A DNA stretch of 38,155 nt from Thiotrichales bacterium (GCA_018658305.1 JABHVM010000003.1:1-38155), one strand, 5' to 3'; counted from the first letter of the stretch, positions 1 to 9,021 are shown. Notes: generated from the letters alone by a model not told the origin. Translations and numbers: made by a program.

Positions 1-151
1 AGTATACATAACAGACTACAAAATAGATGTGTTATTTAATAATGGCAGAAAAGGAATTGCAGATTTAGCACCTGAATATGTATATTTCCAAGCATTTAAA
101 AATGAAGAAAAATTAAAACCACAATTTAAAGAATGGGGCTATATATTCTAA
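1..151 (+). CDS. DUF2442-like protein, 3' end only
   Basis: An open frame enters from the left edge and ends at TAA 149-151, giving about 49 residues. The visible part (YKIDVLFNNGRKG, then DLAPEYVYFQAF, ending EWGYIF) resembles small DUF2442 proteins: a short beta-rich fold with an N-terminal ligand-like strand, a G-x-x-D-L turn and a C-terminal W. That family has no assigned biochemical function but is common beside toxin-antitoxin genes and in integron cassettes. The start codon lies outside the window. Its stop codon is built into the left arm of the attC-like palindrome, as is usual for a gene cassette. The family call rests on pattern recognition of a fragment. Confidence 0.5.
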   Translation, partial: VYITDYKIDVLFNNGRKGIADLAPEYVYFQAFKNEEKLKPQFKEWGYIF

Positions 152-305
152 CGCGTGCGTTGGCAGGGCTGCGCGCCTGTCGCCCAGATTCTCACCCTGC
201 CTCCGGCACGGAGGCAATCCATTCGACGAGGACGATTTGACAGTATAATATGCAACAAGTTACAATTACACGGATCAAATGCGCCTGTCAACGCAGGCGT
301 TATGT
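149..305 (+). mobile_element. attC-like integron recombination site
   Basis: The left arm at 149-167 begins TAACGC and the right arm at 284-302 ends GCGTTA. The two 19-base arms are reverse complements at 17 of 19 positions. The right end is followed by TG, giving a GTTATGT core-like heptamer at 299-305. A smaller perfect hairpin (GCCTCC, 5-base loop, GGAGGC) sits at 199-215. The segment is clearly GC-richer than its surroundings. It contains the stop codon of the upstream gene and lies just before the next gene's ribosome binding site, which is the normal layout of a cassette boundary. The two core heptamers do not match the RYYYAAC/GTTRRRY consensus perfectly, and no integrase is in view. 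Confidence 0.6.
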
Positions 306-326
306 TTTACATAAATAAGGAATAAA

Positions 327-2060
327 ATGTCAAAACTCAATGTAGATCAAAAAACAATATTTGACCTGTTGTCGGATAAAAAAGCCGACTTCCTTATCCC
401 AGATTATCAGCGCCCATATGCTTGGGATGAAGAGCAATGCCAAACACTTTGGGATGACCTTTTTACATTTTCATTCCCTAATAATAATTACGAGGAATTT
501 GATAAAAACGATGAGTATTTTCTTGGAACGATTGTTACGTTCAAAAATGATAAGACACAATCGGAAGTTATAGACGGACAACAGCGACTGACTACGATAA
601 TGCTTATTTTGCGTGCATTCTATGACAAGTTTGCTCATATGCAGGATACCAATTCTAAACAAACGCGTGGTCGTATTGAGAAATGCATATGGAAAACTGA
701 TGAATTTGGTAGCGCAGATAAATTAACATTAAAAATAGACTCGGAAGTTGCTACAGATAAGGATAAGTATGAATTTCTTGATTTATTGAAGACTGGCACA
801 CTGAAACTTGGAAGCAAAAGTCAATATATTAATAACTATAAATTCTTTGAGGAGAAAATTGAAGAGTTTTTACAAGGGTTTGCTAGCTACTTTCCATATT
901 TTCCAGCAAGAATTTTGGGGAATTGTATTCTCCTGCCGATAGAAGCTGAGTCGCAAGACACCGCGCTCAGGATTTTTTCAACTCTCAATGATCGTGGGCT
1001 TCCCCTAGCTGATGCAGACATATTCAAAGCGCAGTTCTATAAATATTATAGTGACAAAGATAAAAAAGATGACTTTATTTCTGAGTGGAAAACACTTGAG
1101 GAAATTACAAGTTCAGTTTTTTATTTAAATGCTGGCTCACCAATGGATGAAATTTTTGCCCGTTACATGTATTTCTTACGCGCCAAAGAAGGAAACAAAA
1201 GTACCACTACAGAGGCATTGCGCAAATTCTATGAGCGTAATAAATATCAATATCTTCATAAACCTGAGACCATTCCCAATATAAAATTACTAGCCTTATT
1301 CTGGAAAAGCATTTCAAATCAAGATAATCAGAGATTTACCAACTCTATTCTTAAGAAACTATTTGTTTTGACTTACGCACCTAATGGCATGTGGCAAAAT
1401 ATAGTTTCAGTATATTTTCTTCACAATAAATTACCTGACGGAGCTTTAGAAGAAACTGAATTCAGTTTCTTCTTAGATAGAATTACTGCCTTCATTTATG
1501 CGTATGCCATAACAAATCCGGGGGTTAATGCTTTGCGGACACCTATATATGACGAAATGATCAATATTGTAAATGGAGTAAAAGTTACATTTGAAAAATA
1601 TAAATTTAATGAAAGCCAAGCCAGATCATTCTTCGATAATTACAAATTCACAAACCAGCGCAATATAACGCGTTCTGTGATCACATGGTACGCCCACACA
1701 TTTTCCGAACAAAACCTTCTTGATTTTAATGAGATATTTCATTTGGAGCACATTTACTCCAAGAAAAGACAGGAAATGGAAGAAGGCTTAGAGAATACGA
1801 CAGCTATTGAATCACTTGGGAATAAGATTTTACTTGAAGGAAGTATTAATATCCGAGCATCTGATTATCGGTTTGAAGATAAAAAAAATATATATAGCGG
1901 AGAACAGCGGCGTGGGGAAAATAAAGAGCCTAGTAAAATCTTGGAAATAGCGGAACTCATTAGCTTTGATGAATTTGAAGAGAAGCAAATAGTTGATCGT
2001 AATAAGAAAATTTTAGATAAATTCTTTGCTTTTCTACAGAGAGAACATTTAATAGCATAA
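327..2060 (+). CDS. GmrSD-like DUF262/DUF1524 protein, putative defence nuclease
   Basis: The protein has 577 residues. The N-terminal DUF262 domain shows IPDYQRPYAW at 24-33 and the nucleotide-handling DGQQR motif at 83-87. The C-terminal DUF1524 HNH-type nuclease domain shows H-L-E-H-I at 472-476 and GNKILL at about 498. This is the fused architecture of GmrSD-type (type IV) restriction enzymes, which use a nucleotide-dependent DUF262 module to direct an HNH nuclease against modified phage DNA. TAAGGA at 316-321 lies 5 bases before ATG. The gene starts 22 bases after the attC-like site, so it looks like a cassette gene, but no second attC follows it. Nuclease activity and the target are inferred from the family. 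Other DUF262 proteins have different or unknown roles. Confidence 0.85.
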   Translation: MSKLNVDQKTIFDLLSDKKADFLIPDYQRPYAWDEEQCQTLWDDLFTFSFPNNNYEEFDKNDEYFLGTIVTFKNDKTQSEVIDGQQRLTTIMLILRAFYDKFAHMQDTNSKQTRGRIEKCIWKTDEFGSADKLTLKIDSEVATDKDKYEFLDLLKTGTLKLGSKSQYINNYKFFEEKIEEFLQGFASYFPYFPARILGNCILLPIEAESQDTALRIFSTLNDRGLPLADADIFKAQFYKYYSDKDKKDDFISEWKTLEEITSSVFYLNAGSPMDEIFARYMYFLRAKEGNKSTTTEALRKFYERNKYQYLHKPETIPNIKLLALFWKSISNQDNQRFTNSILKKLFVLTYAPNGMWQNIVSVYFLHNKLPDGALEETEFSFFLDRITAFIYAYAITNPGVNALRTPIYDEMINIVNGVKVTFEKYKFNESQARSFFDNYKFTNQRNITRSVITWYAHTFSEQNLLDFNEIFHLEHIYSKKRQEMEEGLENTTAIESLGNKILLEGSINIRASDYRFEDKKNIYSGEQRRGENKEPSKILEIAELISFDEFEEKQIVDRNKKILDKFFAFLQREHLIA

Positions 2061-2079
2061 CAAAAACATGGGATAGAAT

Positions 2080-2276
2080 ATGCCTGAAATAGAAACCCAA
2101 AGATTGAATCAAAAGAAGAGATAACAAAACATCAAGAATATGCTGCAGCTACTTTTAAGAAAGATAAGCGGATAAATATACGTATTGCAAGTCGAGATCT
2201 TACAATGATTCAAAAACATGCAGCTGACAAACACCGAACCATTTATAGTTTAAAATATAGTTATGGAACAACATAA
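2080..2276 (+). pseudogene. Frameshifted CopG/ribbon-helix-helix antitoxin remnant
   Basis: ATG at 2080 opens a short frame (MPEIETQ...) that stops after 14 codons. The neighbouring frame then reads through to TAA 2274-2276 and contains KHQEYAAATFKKDKRINIRI followed by ASRDLTMIQKHAADKHRTIY. The pattern KDKRINIRI-x-x-x-DL-x-x-I-x-x-x-A is typical of CopG-family antitoxins. After HRTIYSL the usual conserved C-terminal helix is lost. A frameshift near 2110 and an altered C-terminus mark it as decayed. No toxin partner is visible. Its 3' end overlaps the queG start by 14 bases. Confidence 0.6.
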
Positions 2277-3348
2277 AAAATCGGCTGAATTAAAACGACA
2301 GATTAGAGAGTTGGCTACTGAGTTTGGATTTTCTGGTTTTGGAGTTGCTGATTGCGATCTCACTCAACACGAAGATGCTTTCCAGAAGTGGTGTGAACAA
2401 GGATTTTATGGTGAGATGGAGTATATGGTGCGCCATGGAAGTAAACGGAGTCGTCCTGCTGAACTAATTCCAGATACGATATCTATCCTATCTTTTCGGA
2501 TGGAGTATCTTCCAAATGGCGCTGCCGATTCTTGGGAGACCATGCAAAATAGAGAGAAGGCATTCATTTCGCGCTATGCGTTAGGGCGAGACTACCACAA
2601 GATGATGCGCCAGCGGCTGGCTAAGTTAGCAAAAAAAATTGGAGAGTTAATTGGTCCATTCGGAAATAGAGTATTTGTAGATAGCGCCCCTGTACTGGAA
2701 CGAGGCATTGCGGAGCGTAGTGGAGTTGGATGGATCGGTAAACATACTAACCTTATTGAAGAGAGAAGTGGCTCTTGGTTTTTTCTCGGAGAGATATATA
2801 CTGACTTATCCATAGAGCCAGATCAAGCTGCAAGTAATCACTGCGGAAGTTGTAGTAGTTGCATTACTGCCTGCCCTACTGCTGCTATTATCTCCCCCTA
2901 TCAACTGGATGCACGGCGCTGTATCTCTTACTTGACTATAGAGTTAAAGGGATCAATTCCAGTAGAGTTTCGCAAAGCGATTGGAAACCGCATTTACGGC
3001 TGTGATGATTGTCAACTAGTGTGCCCCTGGAATAGATTCGCAGAGCCTAGCAGTGAGAGTGATTTCAAGGTGAGAAATGGGTTAGATAGTCCAGACTTAA
3101 TAGAACTTTTTGAGTGGAGTGAGGAGGAGTTTATGAAAAAACTAGAGGGCTCTCCAATAAGGCGTATAGGCCATGAACGCTGGTTGCGCAATATTTCAGT
3201 TGCATTGGGTAATGGTAGAGAAACCCCTCAAGCAGTAACTGCGCTTAAAGGGAGATCTAACCACGAATCTGCTGTAGTTAGAGAGCATATTCAATGGGCT
3301 CTAAGCCAGTATAAAGTGCGTTCGGTAGTACTCCATCTCAGCAATTGA
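2263..3348 (+). CDS. queG: Epoxyqueuosine reductase QueG
   Basis: The 361-residue, iron-sulfur and cobalamin-dependent reductase performs the last step of queuosine synthesis on tRNA, converting epoxyqueuosine to queuosine in the cytoplasm. The likely catalytic Asp lies in VDSAPVLER (Asp140). The two [4Fe-4S] sites are seen as [11 protein letters not shown] (Cys194, 197, 200, 204) and C-D-D-C-x-x-x-C-P (Cys247, 250, 254), with Cys220 between them. Length is normal. ATG 2263 has no obvious ribosome binding site and lies inside the tail of an antitoxin remnant, so its native upstream region seems to have been replaced. Its last 48 bases overlap the convergent orn gene. Confidence 0.95.
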   Translation: MEQHKKSAELKRQIRELATEFGFSGFGVADCDLTQHEDAFQKWCEQGFYGEMEYMVRHGSKRSRPAELIPDTISILSFRMEYLPNGAADSWETMQNREKAFISRYALGRDYHKMMRQRLAKLAKKIGELIGPFGNRVFVDSAPVLERGIAERSGVGWIGKHTNLIEERSGSWFFLGEIYTDLSIEPDQAASNHCGSCSSCITACPTAAIISPYQLDARRCISYLTIELKGSIPVEFRKAIGNRIYGCDDCQLVCPWNRFAEPSSESDFKVRNGLDSPDLIELFEWSEEEFMKKLEGSPIRRIGHERWLRNISVALGNGRETPQAVTALKGRSNHESAVVREHIQWALSQYKVRSVVLHLSN

Positions 3349-3843
3349 CTCTTTAATATCAGCTAATGCCGTATGTGCGCCATGCTTTTTAAAACCATCA
3401 TACAGATCTGGCTTCCACCGTTTCGCAAGCTCTTTGAGGGTACTTACATCTAAATTTCTATAGTGAAAAAAATGTTTTAGCTCTGGCATTTCACGCGCCA
3501 TAAAACGACGATCTTGACAGATGCTATTGCCACACATTGGAGAAGATCGTTCTGGAACATAGCGTTTTACAAATTCTAGGGTCTTCAACTCTGCCTCACG
3601 CATAGAGACTCCCTCGCTACGCATTCTATCTATAAGCCCAGACTCACCATGAGTTTTCGTATTCCACTCATCCATTCCATCGATTATCTCATCTGGTTGA
3701 CTGATCGCAAAGACCGGGCCTTCCTCTAGAACTTTAAGATCAGAGTCGGTCACTATTGTTGCGATCTCAATTATTGTGTCACTCTCTGGGATCAATCCTG
3801 TCATCTCCAGATCCACCCAAATTAAATTATTTTCATTCACCAT
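3301..3843 (-). CDS. orn: Oligoribonuclease
   Basis: This 180-residue DEDDh-family 3'-5' exonuclease degrades nanoRNAs (2-5 nt) and the pGpG product of cyclic-di-GMP turnover to mononucleotides. WVDLEMTGL near the N-terminus supplies the first two acidic metal ligands (Asp11, Glu13). H-T-A-L-A-D-I near the C-terminus supplies the catalytic His and last Asp. [12 protein letters not shown] is also characteristic. The length matches the family. It converges on queG with a 48-base 3' overlap and diverges from the M48 protease gene, with 103 bases between the start codons. Confidence 0.96.
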   Translation of the reverse strand: MVNENNLIWVDLEMTGLIPESDTIIEIATIVTDSDLKVLEEGPVFAISQPDEIIDGMDEWNTKTHGESGLIDRMRSEGVSMREAELKTLEFVKRYVPERSSPMCGNSICQDRRFMAREMPELKHFFHYRNLDVSTLKELAKRWKPDLYDGFKKHGAHTALADIKESIAEMEYYRTHFILA

Positions 3844-3946
3844 TTTATTACTCTCGCATTTGCCTGTATGATTACCATATTAAGATACTCTTAACTTTAA
3901 CACAATTTTAAACGATACATTACCAAGACTACATTATCAATATATT

Positions 3947-5215
3947 ATGAATTCACAATTTATCACCCCTCAACTATTCAGTTATCTCTTTATCTTTATG
4001 GTTCTTCTTAATCTGTTAATTGAGTGGTGGCTCTCTAAACGCCAGGTCAACTCAGTTGTAAGTCAGAGCGGCACGGTTCCAGACCACTTTAGGGAAACTC
4101 TAAGTATAGAGGATCATCAGAAAGCAGCTAGTTACACTACCGCAAAGCAACGCATTGGACAGCTTGAGATGGCGTATGGAGTTATCTTGCTATTTGCTTG
4201 GACTATTAATGGTGGAATGGAGCTACTTAACCAACTCTGGCTTAGTAGCAATATTGATCCTCTATTTGCTGGAGTTGGCTTTATCTTCTCTTTTATATTT
4301 ATCAGCTCTCTGCTCGGTATCCCATTCGCAATCTACAACACCTTTTTCCTTGAGTCTAAATTCGGCTTTAACAAAACTACGATTACAACTTTTATAACAG
4401 ATACTGCTAAGAGCATCTTACTCTCTATACTACTTGGTGCACCGCTAATATGGGTGATTCTCTGGCTGATGGATGGTGCTGGTGAACTATGGTGGTTTAA
4501 GGTCTGGGCTGTATGGATGGGATTTACCCTGTTAATGCTCTGGGCATGGCCAACTTTTCTTGCCCCACTATTCAATAAATTTACTCCATTAGATAATAGT
4601 GAACTCAATACAAAAATAGAGAACCTGCTAAAGAGTGCTGGTTTTGTGAGTAATGGTATTTTTATTATGGATGGATCTAAACGATCAGGACATGGCAATG
4701 CTTACTTTACAGGTCTTGGTGAAAAGAGGCGCATTGTATTTTACGACACTCTGCTAGAGAGTCTTAGTGATGAGGAGATTCTTGCAGTGCTTGCTCATGA
4801 GCTTGGACACTTTAAAAATGGACACATTAAGAAACGCTTAATAGTAAGTGCAACAATGTCTCTGTTAGCACTAGCTCTACTTGGCTGGCTAATTGGTGAG
4901 GAGTGGTTCTATCAAGGGTTAGGAGTAACCACTCCATCCACCCACACTGCGCTGGTACTGTTTCTACTTGCCTCTCCTGCATTCTCTTTTTGGGTGCAGC
5001 CAGTGATGGCAGCATACTCTAGAAAACATGAGTTTGAGGCAGACGAATTCGCTGCTGAGAGTAGCGATCCTAAATACCTAATTAGTGCCCTAGTCGCTAT
5101 GTATAGAGAAAACGCGGCAACAGTTACCCCAGATCAGTTATACTCTGCCTATCATGATTCACACCCACCTGCTCCTGTGCGTATTGCTCACCTTGCAGAA
5201 CTCAAAAATAGTTAA
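3947..5215 (+). CDS. M48 family (Ste24/CAAX prenyl protease-like) membrane endopeptidase
   Basis: The 422-residue polytopic zinc metalloprotease has an N-terminal Ste24-type region with several hydrophobic segments (roughly 10-30, 75-95, 105-130, 150-175 and 185-205). The active site motif HELGH is at 284-288. Paired membrane segments follow at about 300-350. The third zinc ligand Glu lies in KHEFEADEFAA near residue 362. In eukaryotes this family trims prenylated CAAX proteins. Bacterial versions are thought to act in inner-membrane protein quality control, and no substrate can be named here. A small cytochrome gene follows after 38 bases. Confidence 0.92.
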   Translation: MNSQFITPQLFSYLFIFMVLLNLLIEWWLSKRQVNSVVSQSGTVPDHFRETLSIEDHQKAASYTTAKQRIGQLEMAYGVILLFAWTINGGMELLNQLWLSSNIDPLFAGVGFIFSFIFISSLLGIPFAIYNTFFLESKFGFNKTTITTFITDTAKSILLSILLGAPLIWVILWLMDGAGELWWFKVWAVWMGFTLLMLWAWPTFLAPLFNKFTPLDNSELNTKIENLLKSAGFVSNGIFIMDGSKRSGHGNAYFTGLGEKRRIVFYDTLLESLSDEEILAVLAHELGHFKNGHIKKRLIVSATMSLLALALLGWLIGEEWFYQGLGVTTPSTHTALVLFLLASPAFSFWVQPVMAAYSRKHEFEADEFAAESSDPKYLISALVAMYRENAATVTPDQLYSAYHDSHPPAPVRIAHLAELKNS

Positions 5216-5253
5216 ATTTTAAACTATTTTTTAAACTATTGGAAAACATATAT

Positions 5254-5544
5254 ATGAAAACTAAAAAACTAATTGCTCCACTACTCTTCACATCTCTACT
5301 CCCAATCACTCTGCAAGCAGCAGATCTTGATAATGGTAAAGAGCTGCATGATGCAGAGTGTCTACGCTGTCACGGTACAGAGCCATACACCAAAGATGGA
5401 AGAGCTGTAGAAAGCTACTCTGCTCTTAGCCGTCGCATAAGTATGTGCATCAGTATGACTGGTGCTGGTGCTGAGTGGTTTCCAGAGGATCAGGAAGATG
5501 TGTTAGAACATTTAAATGCAGCTTACTACCACTTCAAAAAATAG
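5254..5544 (+). CDS. Small periplasmic c-type cytochrome
   Basis: ATG 5254 gives 96 residues. MKTKK and a hydrophobic stretch ending LQAA form a clear signal peptide. GGAAA at 5241-5245 is a suitable ribosome binding site, so I prefer this start to an upstream in-frame TTG at 5239. CLRCHG is the single haem c attachment motif (C-x-x-C-H). Candidate axial Met residues lie in SMCISMTGAG. The mature domain of about 75 residues suits a monohaem class I cytochrome c working as a soluble electron carrier. The redox partner is unknown. It lies between the M48 protease and rsgA. Confidence 0.88.
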   Translation: MKTKKLIAPLLFTSLLPITLQAADLDNGKELHDAECLRCHGTEPYTKDGRAVESYSALSRRISMCISMTGAGAEWFPEDQEDVLEHLNAAYYHFKK

Positions 5545-5547
5545 ATA

Positions 5548-6456
5548 GTGCGCGGGCAAATTATAACCCGCAGCGGTGATCGTCTCTTAGTTGAGATAAG
5601 AGACAAAATTTTACGCTGCGCTCAACGTAAAAAACTTCCACCCTTAACTGTCGGAGATTGGGTTACAGTAGAGCAAGATTCAGCCTCTACTAACGAGGGT
5701 GTTATAACCGAGTTAGAAGAGCGCTCTACTCTACTTAGCCGCCCAGATCCATTTAACCAACGACGCAAGCCAATAGCAAGCAATATAGATCAGCTGCTAT
5801 TAGTAACAGCTTCAGAACCTGGAATTGATCAGTTGCAGATCGACAGAATTATCGTAGCGGCTGAGGCAAGTTCTATACCTCTGAGTATTGTTATAAATAA
5901 AGTTGACCTTCTAAGCCAAGATCAACGCAACAGTTTAAAAGATAAACTGAAACATTACCAAGAGATTGGATACCCTCTAATTTGGATATCAACTCTGATG
6001 AGTAAAGATGGTGAAGATGATATTGAGCAGCTTAAACAGCAACTAGATGGCAGGTGTAGCGTTTTAGTGGGTCCATCTGGTGGAGGAAAATCATCCATAA
6101 TAAAAACTCTACTTCCAGATGGAGCAGAGTCAAACAAGATAGCTGTTGGTGAACTAGCACGCAGCATCAAACAGGGGAAGCATACTACCAGCGTATCTAC
6201 TCTCTACCACCTTAATGGGTATAGTGAAGAGACATCTATAATAGACTCACCTGGAGTGCGTGAGTTTGGGGTGTGGGATCTAGATGAGAATACTATTCGT
6301 GGTGGTTTTAGAGAGTTTGATCTATATCTAGATCAGTGCCGTTTTAGTAACTGTCGCCATCTAAGCGAGCCGGGGTGTGCTGTAAGTAAGGCTGTCGATA
6401 ACGGTGAGATATCGACAAATAGGTTAGAGAGTTATCGAGGGCTACTAGAGGAGTAA
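5548..6456 (+). CDS. rsgA: Ribosome small-subunit biogenesis GTPase RsgA
   Basis: This 302-residue circularly permuted GTPase assists late maturation of the 30S subunit. It has an N-terminal OB-fold (about 1-75). The GTPase motifs come in permuted order: NKVD (117-120), GPSGGGKS (175-182), then DSPG (233-236). The C-terminal zinc site is C-x4-C-x-H-x5-C (Cys264, Cys269, His271, Cys277). GTG 5548 lies 3 bases after the cytochrome stop, and no ATG gives a better N-terminus. It lacks the lysine-rich N-terminal extension found in some homologues. It converges on recR with an 11-base gap. Confidence 0.96.
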   Translation: MRGQIITRSGDRLLVEIRDKILRCAQRKKLPPLTVGDWVTVEQDSASTNEGVITELEERSTLLSRPDPFNQRRKPIASNIDQLLLVTASEPGIDQLQIDRIIVAAEASSIPLSIVINKVDLLSQDQRNSLKDKLKHYQEIGYPLIWISTLMSKDGEDDIEQLKQQLDGRCSVLVGPSGGGKSSIIKTLLPDGAESNKIAVGELARSIKQGKHTTSVSTLYHLNGYSEETSIIDSPGVREFGVWDLDENTIRGGFREFDLYLDQCRFSNCRHLSEPGCAVSKAVDNGEISTNRLESYRGLLEE

Positions 6457-6467
6457 GAGCCAATTAA

Positions 6468-7055
6468 TTAATAATCTCTCCGTCCATTTATAGCGTGACT
6501 CAGGGTTCCGCTATCGACATACTCTAACTCACCACCTAACGGAACCCCGTGAGCAATACGACTACTTTTTATATCCTTACTGCGAGCCATCTCACTAATA
6601 AAATGTGCCGTAGCCTCTCCCTCAACAGTTGTGTTAGTAGCTAATATAATCTCCGTTACCGTGCCATTTGCTAGACGCTGCTCCAGCAGATCTAACCCCA
6701 ACTCTGCTGGGCCAACTCCATCAATAGGGGAAAGATGTCCCATTAATACAAAATAGCGTCCTCTATAACTAGCAGACTGTTCCAGTGCAAGCACATCCAT
6801 TGGTCCTTCAACTATGCAGAGTAGTGCCTCATCTCGCCTGGGATCTGCACACTCTCTACAAAGCTCGCTCTCACTCAAAGTACGACAACTTTTACAATTA
6901 CCGATCTTATCTACTGCCTCACTAATAGTGCGAGCAATTTCACGCCCTCCCCCTCTATTGCGCTCTAGCAAGTGATACGCCATTCTCTGTGCTGACTTAG
7001 GACCTACCCCTGGCAGACACTGTAGAGATTCTATTAACTCTTGGATTAGCGCCAT
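6468..7055 (-). CDS. recR: Recombination mediator RecR
   Basis: The protein has 195 residues. An N-terminal helix-hairpin-helix ([13 protein letters not shown]) is followed by a Cys4 zinc finger (Cys54, 57, 66, 69 in C-x2-C-x8-C-x2-C) and a Toprim domain (about 77-170, with [12 protein letters not shown]). RecR acts with RecF and RecO to load RecA onto SSB-covered single-stranded DNA. It is the third gene of the dnaX-ybaB-recR set, 4 bases after ybaB, an arrangement conserved across many proteobacteria. Confidence 0.97.
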   Translation of the reverse strand: MALIQELIESLQCLPGVGPKSAQRMAYHLLERNRGGGREIARTISEAVDKIGNCKSCRTLSESELCRECADPRRDEALLCIVEGPMDVLALEQSASYRGRYFVLMGHLSPIDGVGPAELGLDLLEQRLANGTVTEIILATNTTVEGEATAHFISEMARSKDIKSSRIAHGVPLGGELEYVDSGTLSHAINGRRDY

Positions 7056-7059
7056 ACAG

Positions 7060-7380
7060 CTAGAATGGAAGTTTCATTCCACCAGGGAGAGAGAGACCTG
7101 ATGTCATATCTGTCATCATACCTCTATTCTTATCTTCTATTTTGTGCACCACATCATTAATTGCTGCCGCAATCAGATCCTCCAACATATCTTTATCATC
7201 ATCTAATAGAGAGTCATCTATCTCAAGCTTTATCACTTCGTGACGGCCTGTCATTTTTATCTTGACTAAACCACCACCAGATTGTCCATCAAATTTACTT
7301 GCGGCAAGATCCTCTTGTGCTTTTTTCATATCTTCTTGTACTTTCTGTGCTTTCTGCATCAGACCGCCTAAACCTTTCAT
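7060..7380 (-). CDS. ybaB: YbaB/EbfC nucleoid-associated protein
   Basis: This is a 106-residue YbaB/EbfC-family protein. The N-terminal amphipathic helix ([20 protein letters not shown]) and the core V-K-I-K-M-T-G-x-x-E pattern are characteristic. The family forms a tweezer-like dimer that binds DNA with little sequence specificity and has been linked to nucleoid organisation and recovery from damage. It lies between dnaX (33 bases upstream) and recR (4 bases downstream), so probably in one transcript. Confidence 0.95.
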   Translation of the reverse strand: MKGLGGLMQKAQKVQEDMKKAQEDLAASKFDGQSGGGLVKIKMTGRHEVIKLEIDDSLLDDDKDMLEDLIAAAINDVVHKIEDKNRGMMTDMTSGLSLPGGMKLPF

Positions 7381-7413
7381 ATATAGCTCCTAACTAACTT
7401 AATGTGACTTAAC

Positions 7414-9021
7414 TTAACTTGACTTCATTGACCCCTCAACCACCGAACCTCCAAAGGTTGAGAGCATAGATTGAAACTCTCCACTCTGCTGAAGCTCACT
7501 CTCTACTCTATTTTGAGCTTGCTCAGCTCGACTTTCAGCTTTTTGAGCTGGAGTATCTACAGCATCATCTCCAACTTTTATAGAGATAGCTATATCTTTT
7601 TCTAGATATTTCCCTAAAGCACCTTTAATACGCTCTCTACATTGATCATTTAAAAATGCTTCACTATTAACAGGAATTTTTAGAGTTACTTTCCCATTTT
7701 CATAACTTTTCAACACACTATTCAGTAGCAGCTGTCCAGCCATTCCACGAACATTCAACTGCTTAACTATCTGCTCCCAATTATCAGCAGTTAAATAGAT
7801 AGCCTCTGAAATATCTTCTGAAGGCTCTACTGCACCCTTTACTACTGATAAAGCAGGAGTGGTAGCATCTAAAGTTTTTGGTTGTACTGGAGTTTTTGGT
7901 TGTACTGGAGCTTGAGATTGAATGGGAGTGGCAGTAGAGGCTGGGCGAAATGCTAACATTCGCAGCAGAACCATCTCTAATCCACTACGAGGATTAGCAG
8001 CTAGAGGAAGATCTTTTCTTCCAATAAGTGCGATTTGATAGAAGAGCTGTAGATCTTCTGCACTTATCTGTTTTGCTAACTCAACCCACTCCTCTTCTAT
8101 ACCTCTATCTGCAGCAACTTCAGGAACCTGTTGCAACAGAGCCAATTGATGAAGCACTCCTATCAACTCTATTAACACCGCACTAAAGTCTGCCGCCTTT
8201 TTACTCAACTCCTCTACGCTATTTAAGAGAGCAGCTCCATCTTGGGCAGTGAGTGCTTGCACAATCTCCAGAAGATGGCGCTGCTCTATCGTTCCCAACA
8301 TTGCCGCAACTTCATCTTCACGCAATACCCCTCCACCAAAAGCTATAGCTTGATCTAGCAGACTTAAAGCATCTCGCATACTCCCCTCTGCAGCTCGTGC
8401 AATAGGGGGAAGTGTATTACCACTACTCTCCACTCCCTCTCGCTGCAACAGCTCAGCAAGGTACTCTTGGATACGCTGTTGAGGAATACTTTTTAGATTA
8501 AACTGTAGACAGCGCGAACGAATAGTAACTGGTAATTTTTGAGGGTCAGTAGTTGCAAGAAGAAATTTAACATGTGGAGGTGGCTCCTCCAGAGTCTTCA
8601 GTAGTGCATTGAAGCTATGGTTAGAGAACATATGCACCTCATCTATAAGATAGACCTTGTAACGCCCTTTAGTTGGCATATACTGTACATTATCTAAAAG
8701 ATCTCGCGTCTCTTCAACTTTAGTACGAGATGCCGCATCAACCTCTATGAGATCTACAAAACGCCCATCATCAATTTCAACGCAGGCAGAGCATTCACCA
8801 CAGGGAGTTGAAGTTACACCATTGGTTTCACAGTTTAAAGATTTAGCAAATATTCGTGCAATTGTGGTTTTACCAACTCCACGGGTTCCAGTAAAAAGAT
8901 ATGCGTGGTGAAGCTGATCACGATCCAGGGCATTGACTAAGGTCTGTAGTACATGCTCTTGCCCCACCATCTCACTAAAAGTGTGAGGACGCCATTTTCG
9001 TGCGAGAACCTGATAAGACAT
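7414..9021 (-). CDS. dnaX: DNA polymerase III subunits gamma/tau
   Basis: This 535-residue clamp-loader ATPase builds the replicative holoenzyme. The Walker A motif is GTRGVGKTT (45-53) and the Walker B is DEVH (127-130). A zinc module has Cys64, 74, 77 and 80. The AAA+ lid domain and oligomerisation domain III follow to about residue 360. A Pro/Gln-rich linker leads to a tau-type C-terminal domain ending near residue 535. The linker contains a perfect 18-bp duplication at 7874-7909. I did not find a convincing -1 frameshift heptamer for a short gamma form. The SRP RNA lies 42 bases upstream on the same strand. Confidence 0.96.
   Translation of the reverse strand: MSYQVLARKWRPHTFSEMVGQEHVLQTLVNALDRDQLHHAYLFTGTRGVGKTTIARIFAKSLNCETNGVTSTPCGECSACVEIDDGRFVDLIEVDAASRTKVEETRDLLDNVQYMPTKGRYKVYLIDEVHMFSNHSFNALLKTLEEPPPHVKFLLATTDPQKLPVTIRSRCLQFNLKSIPQQRIQEYLAELLQREGVESSGNTLPPIARAAEGSMRDALSLLDQAIAFGGGVLREDEVAAMLGTIEQRHLLEIVQALTAQDGAALLNSVEELSKKAADFSAVLIELIGVLHQLALLQQVPEVAADRGIEEEWVELAKQISAEDLQLFYQIALIGRKDLPLAANPRSGLEMVLLRMLAFRPASTATPIQSQAPVQPKTPVQPKTLDATTPALSVVKGAVEPSEDISEAIYLTADNWEQIVKQLNVRGMAGQLLLNSVLKSYENGKVTLKIPVNSEAFLNDQCRERIKGALGKYLEKDIAISIKVGDDAVDTPAQKAESRAEQAQNRVESELQQSGEFQSMLSTFGGSVVEGSMKSS
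7874..7909 (-). repeat. 18-bp tandem duplication inside dnaX
   Basis: Two identical 18-bp units (7874-7891 and 7892-7909) encode the repeated Val-Gln-Pro-Lys-Thr segment in the flexible linker between domains III and IV/V of tau. The unit is a multiple of three, so copy changes keep the frame. Confidence 0.9.

Noticed and set aside
3880-3894. TTAAGA-TAC-TCTTAA inverted repeat between orn and the M48 protease gene
   Set aside because: A 6-3-6 palindrome in AT-rich DNA is expected by chance, and no promoter element could be aligned with it.
5239-5253. Earlier TTG start for the small cytochrome
   Set aside because: It adds five residues ahead of a clear MKTKK signal peptide and sits on the likely ribosome binding site.
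7530-7570. Possible dnaX -1 frameshift site (A-run on the minus strand)
   Set aside because: The reading-frame phase does not fit an X-XXY-YYZ heptamer such as A-AAA-AAG.
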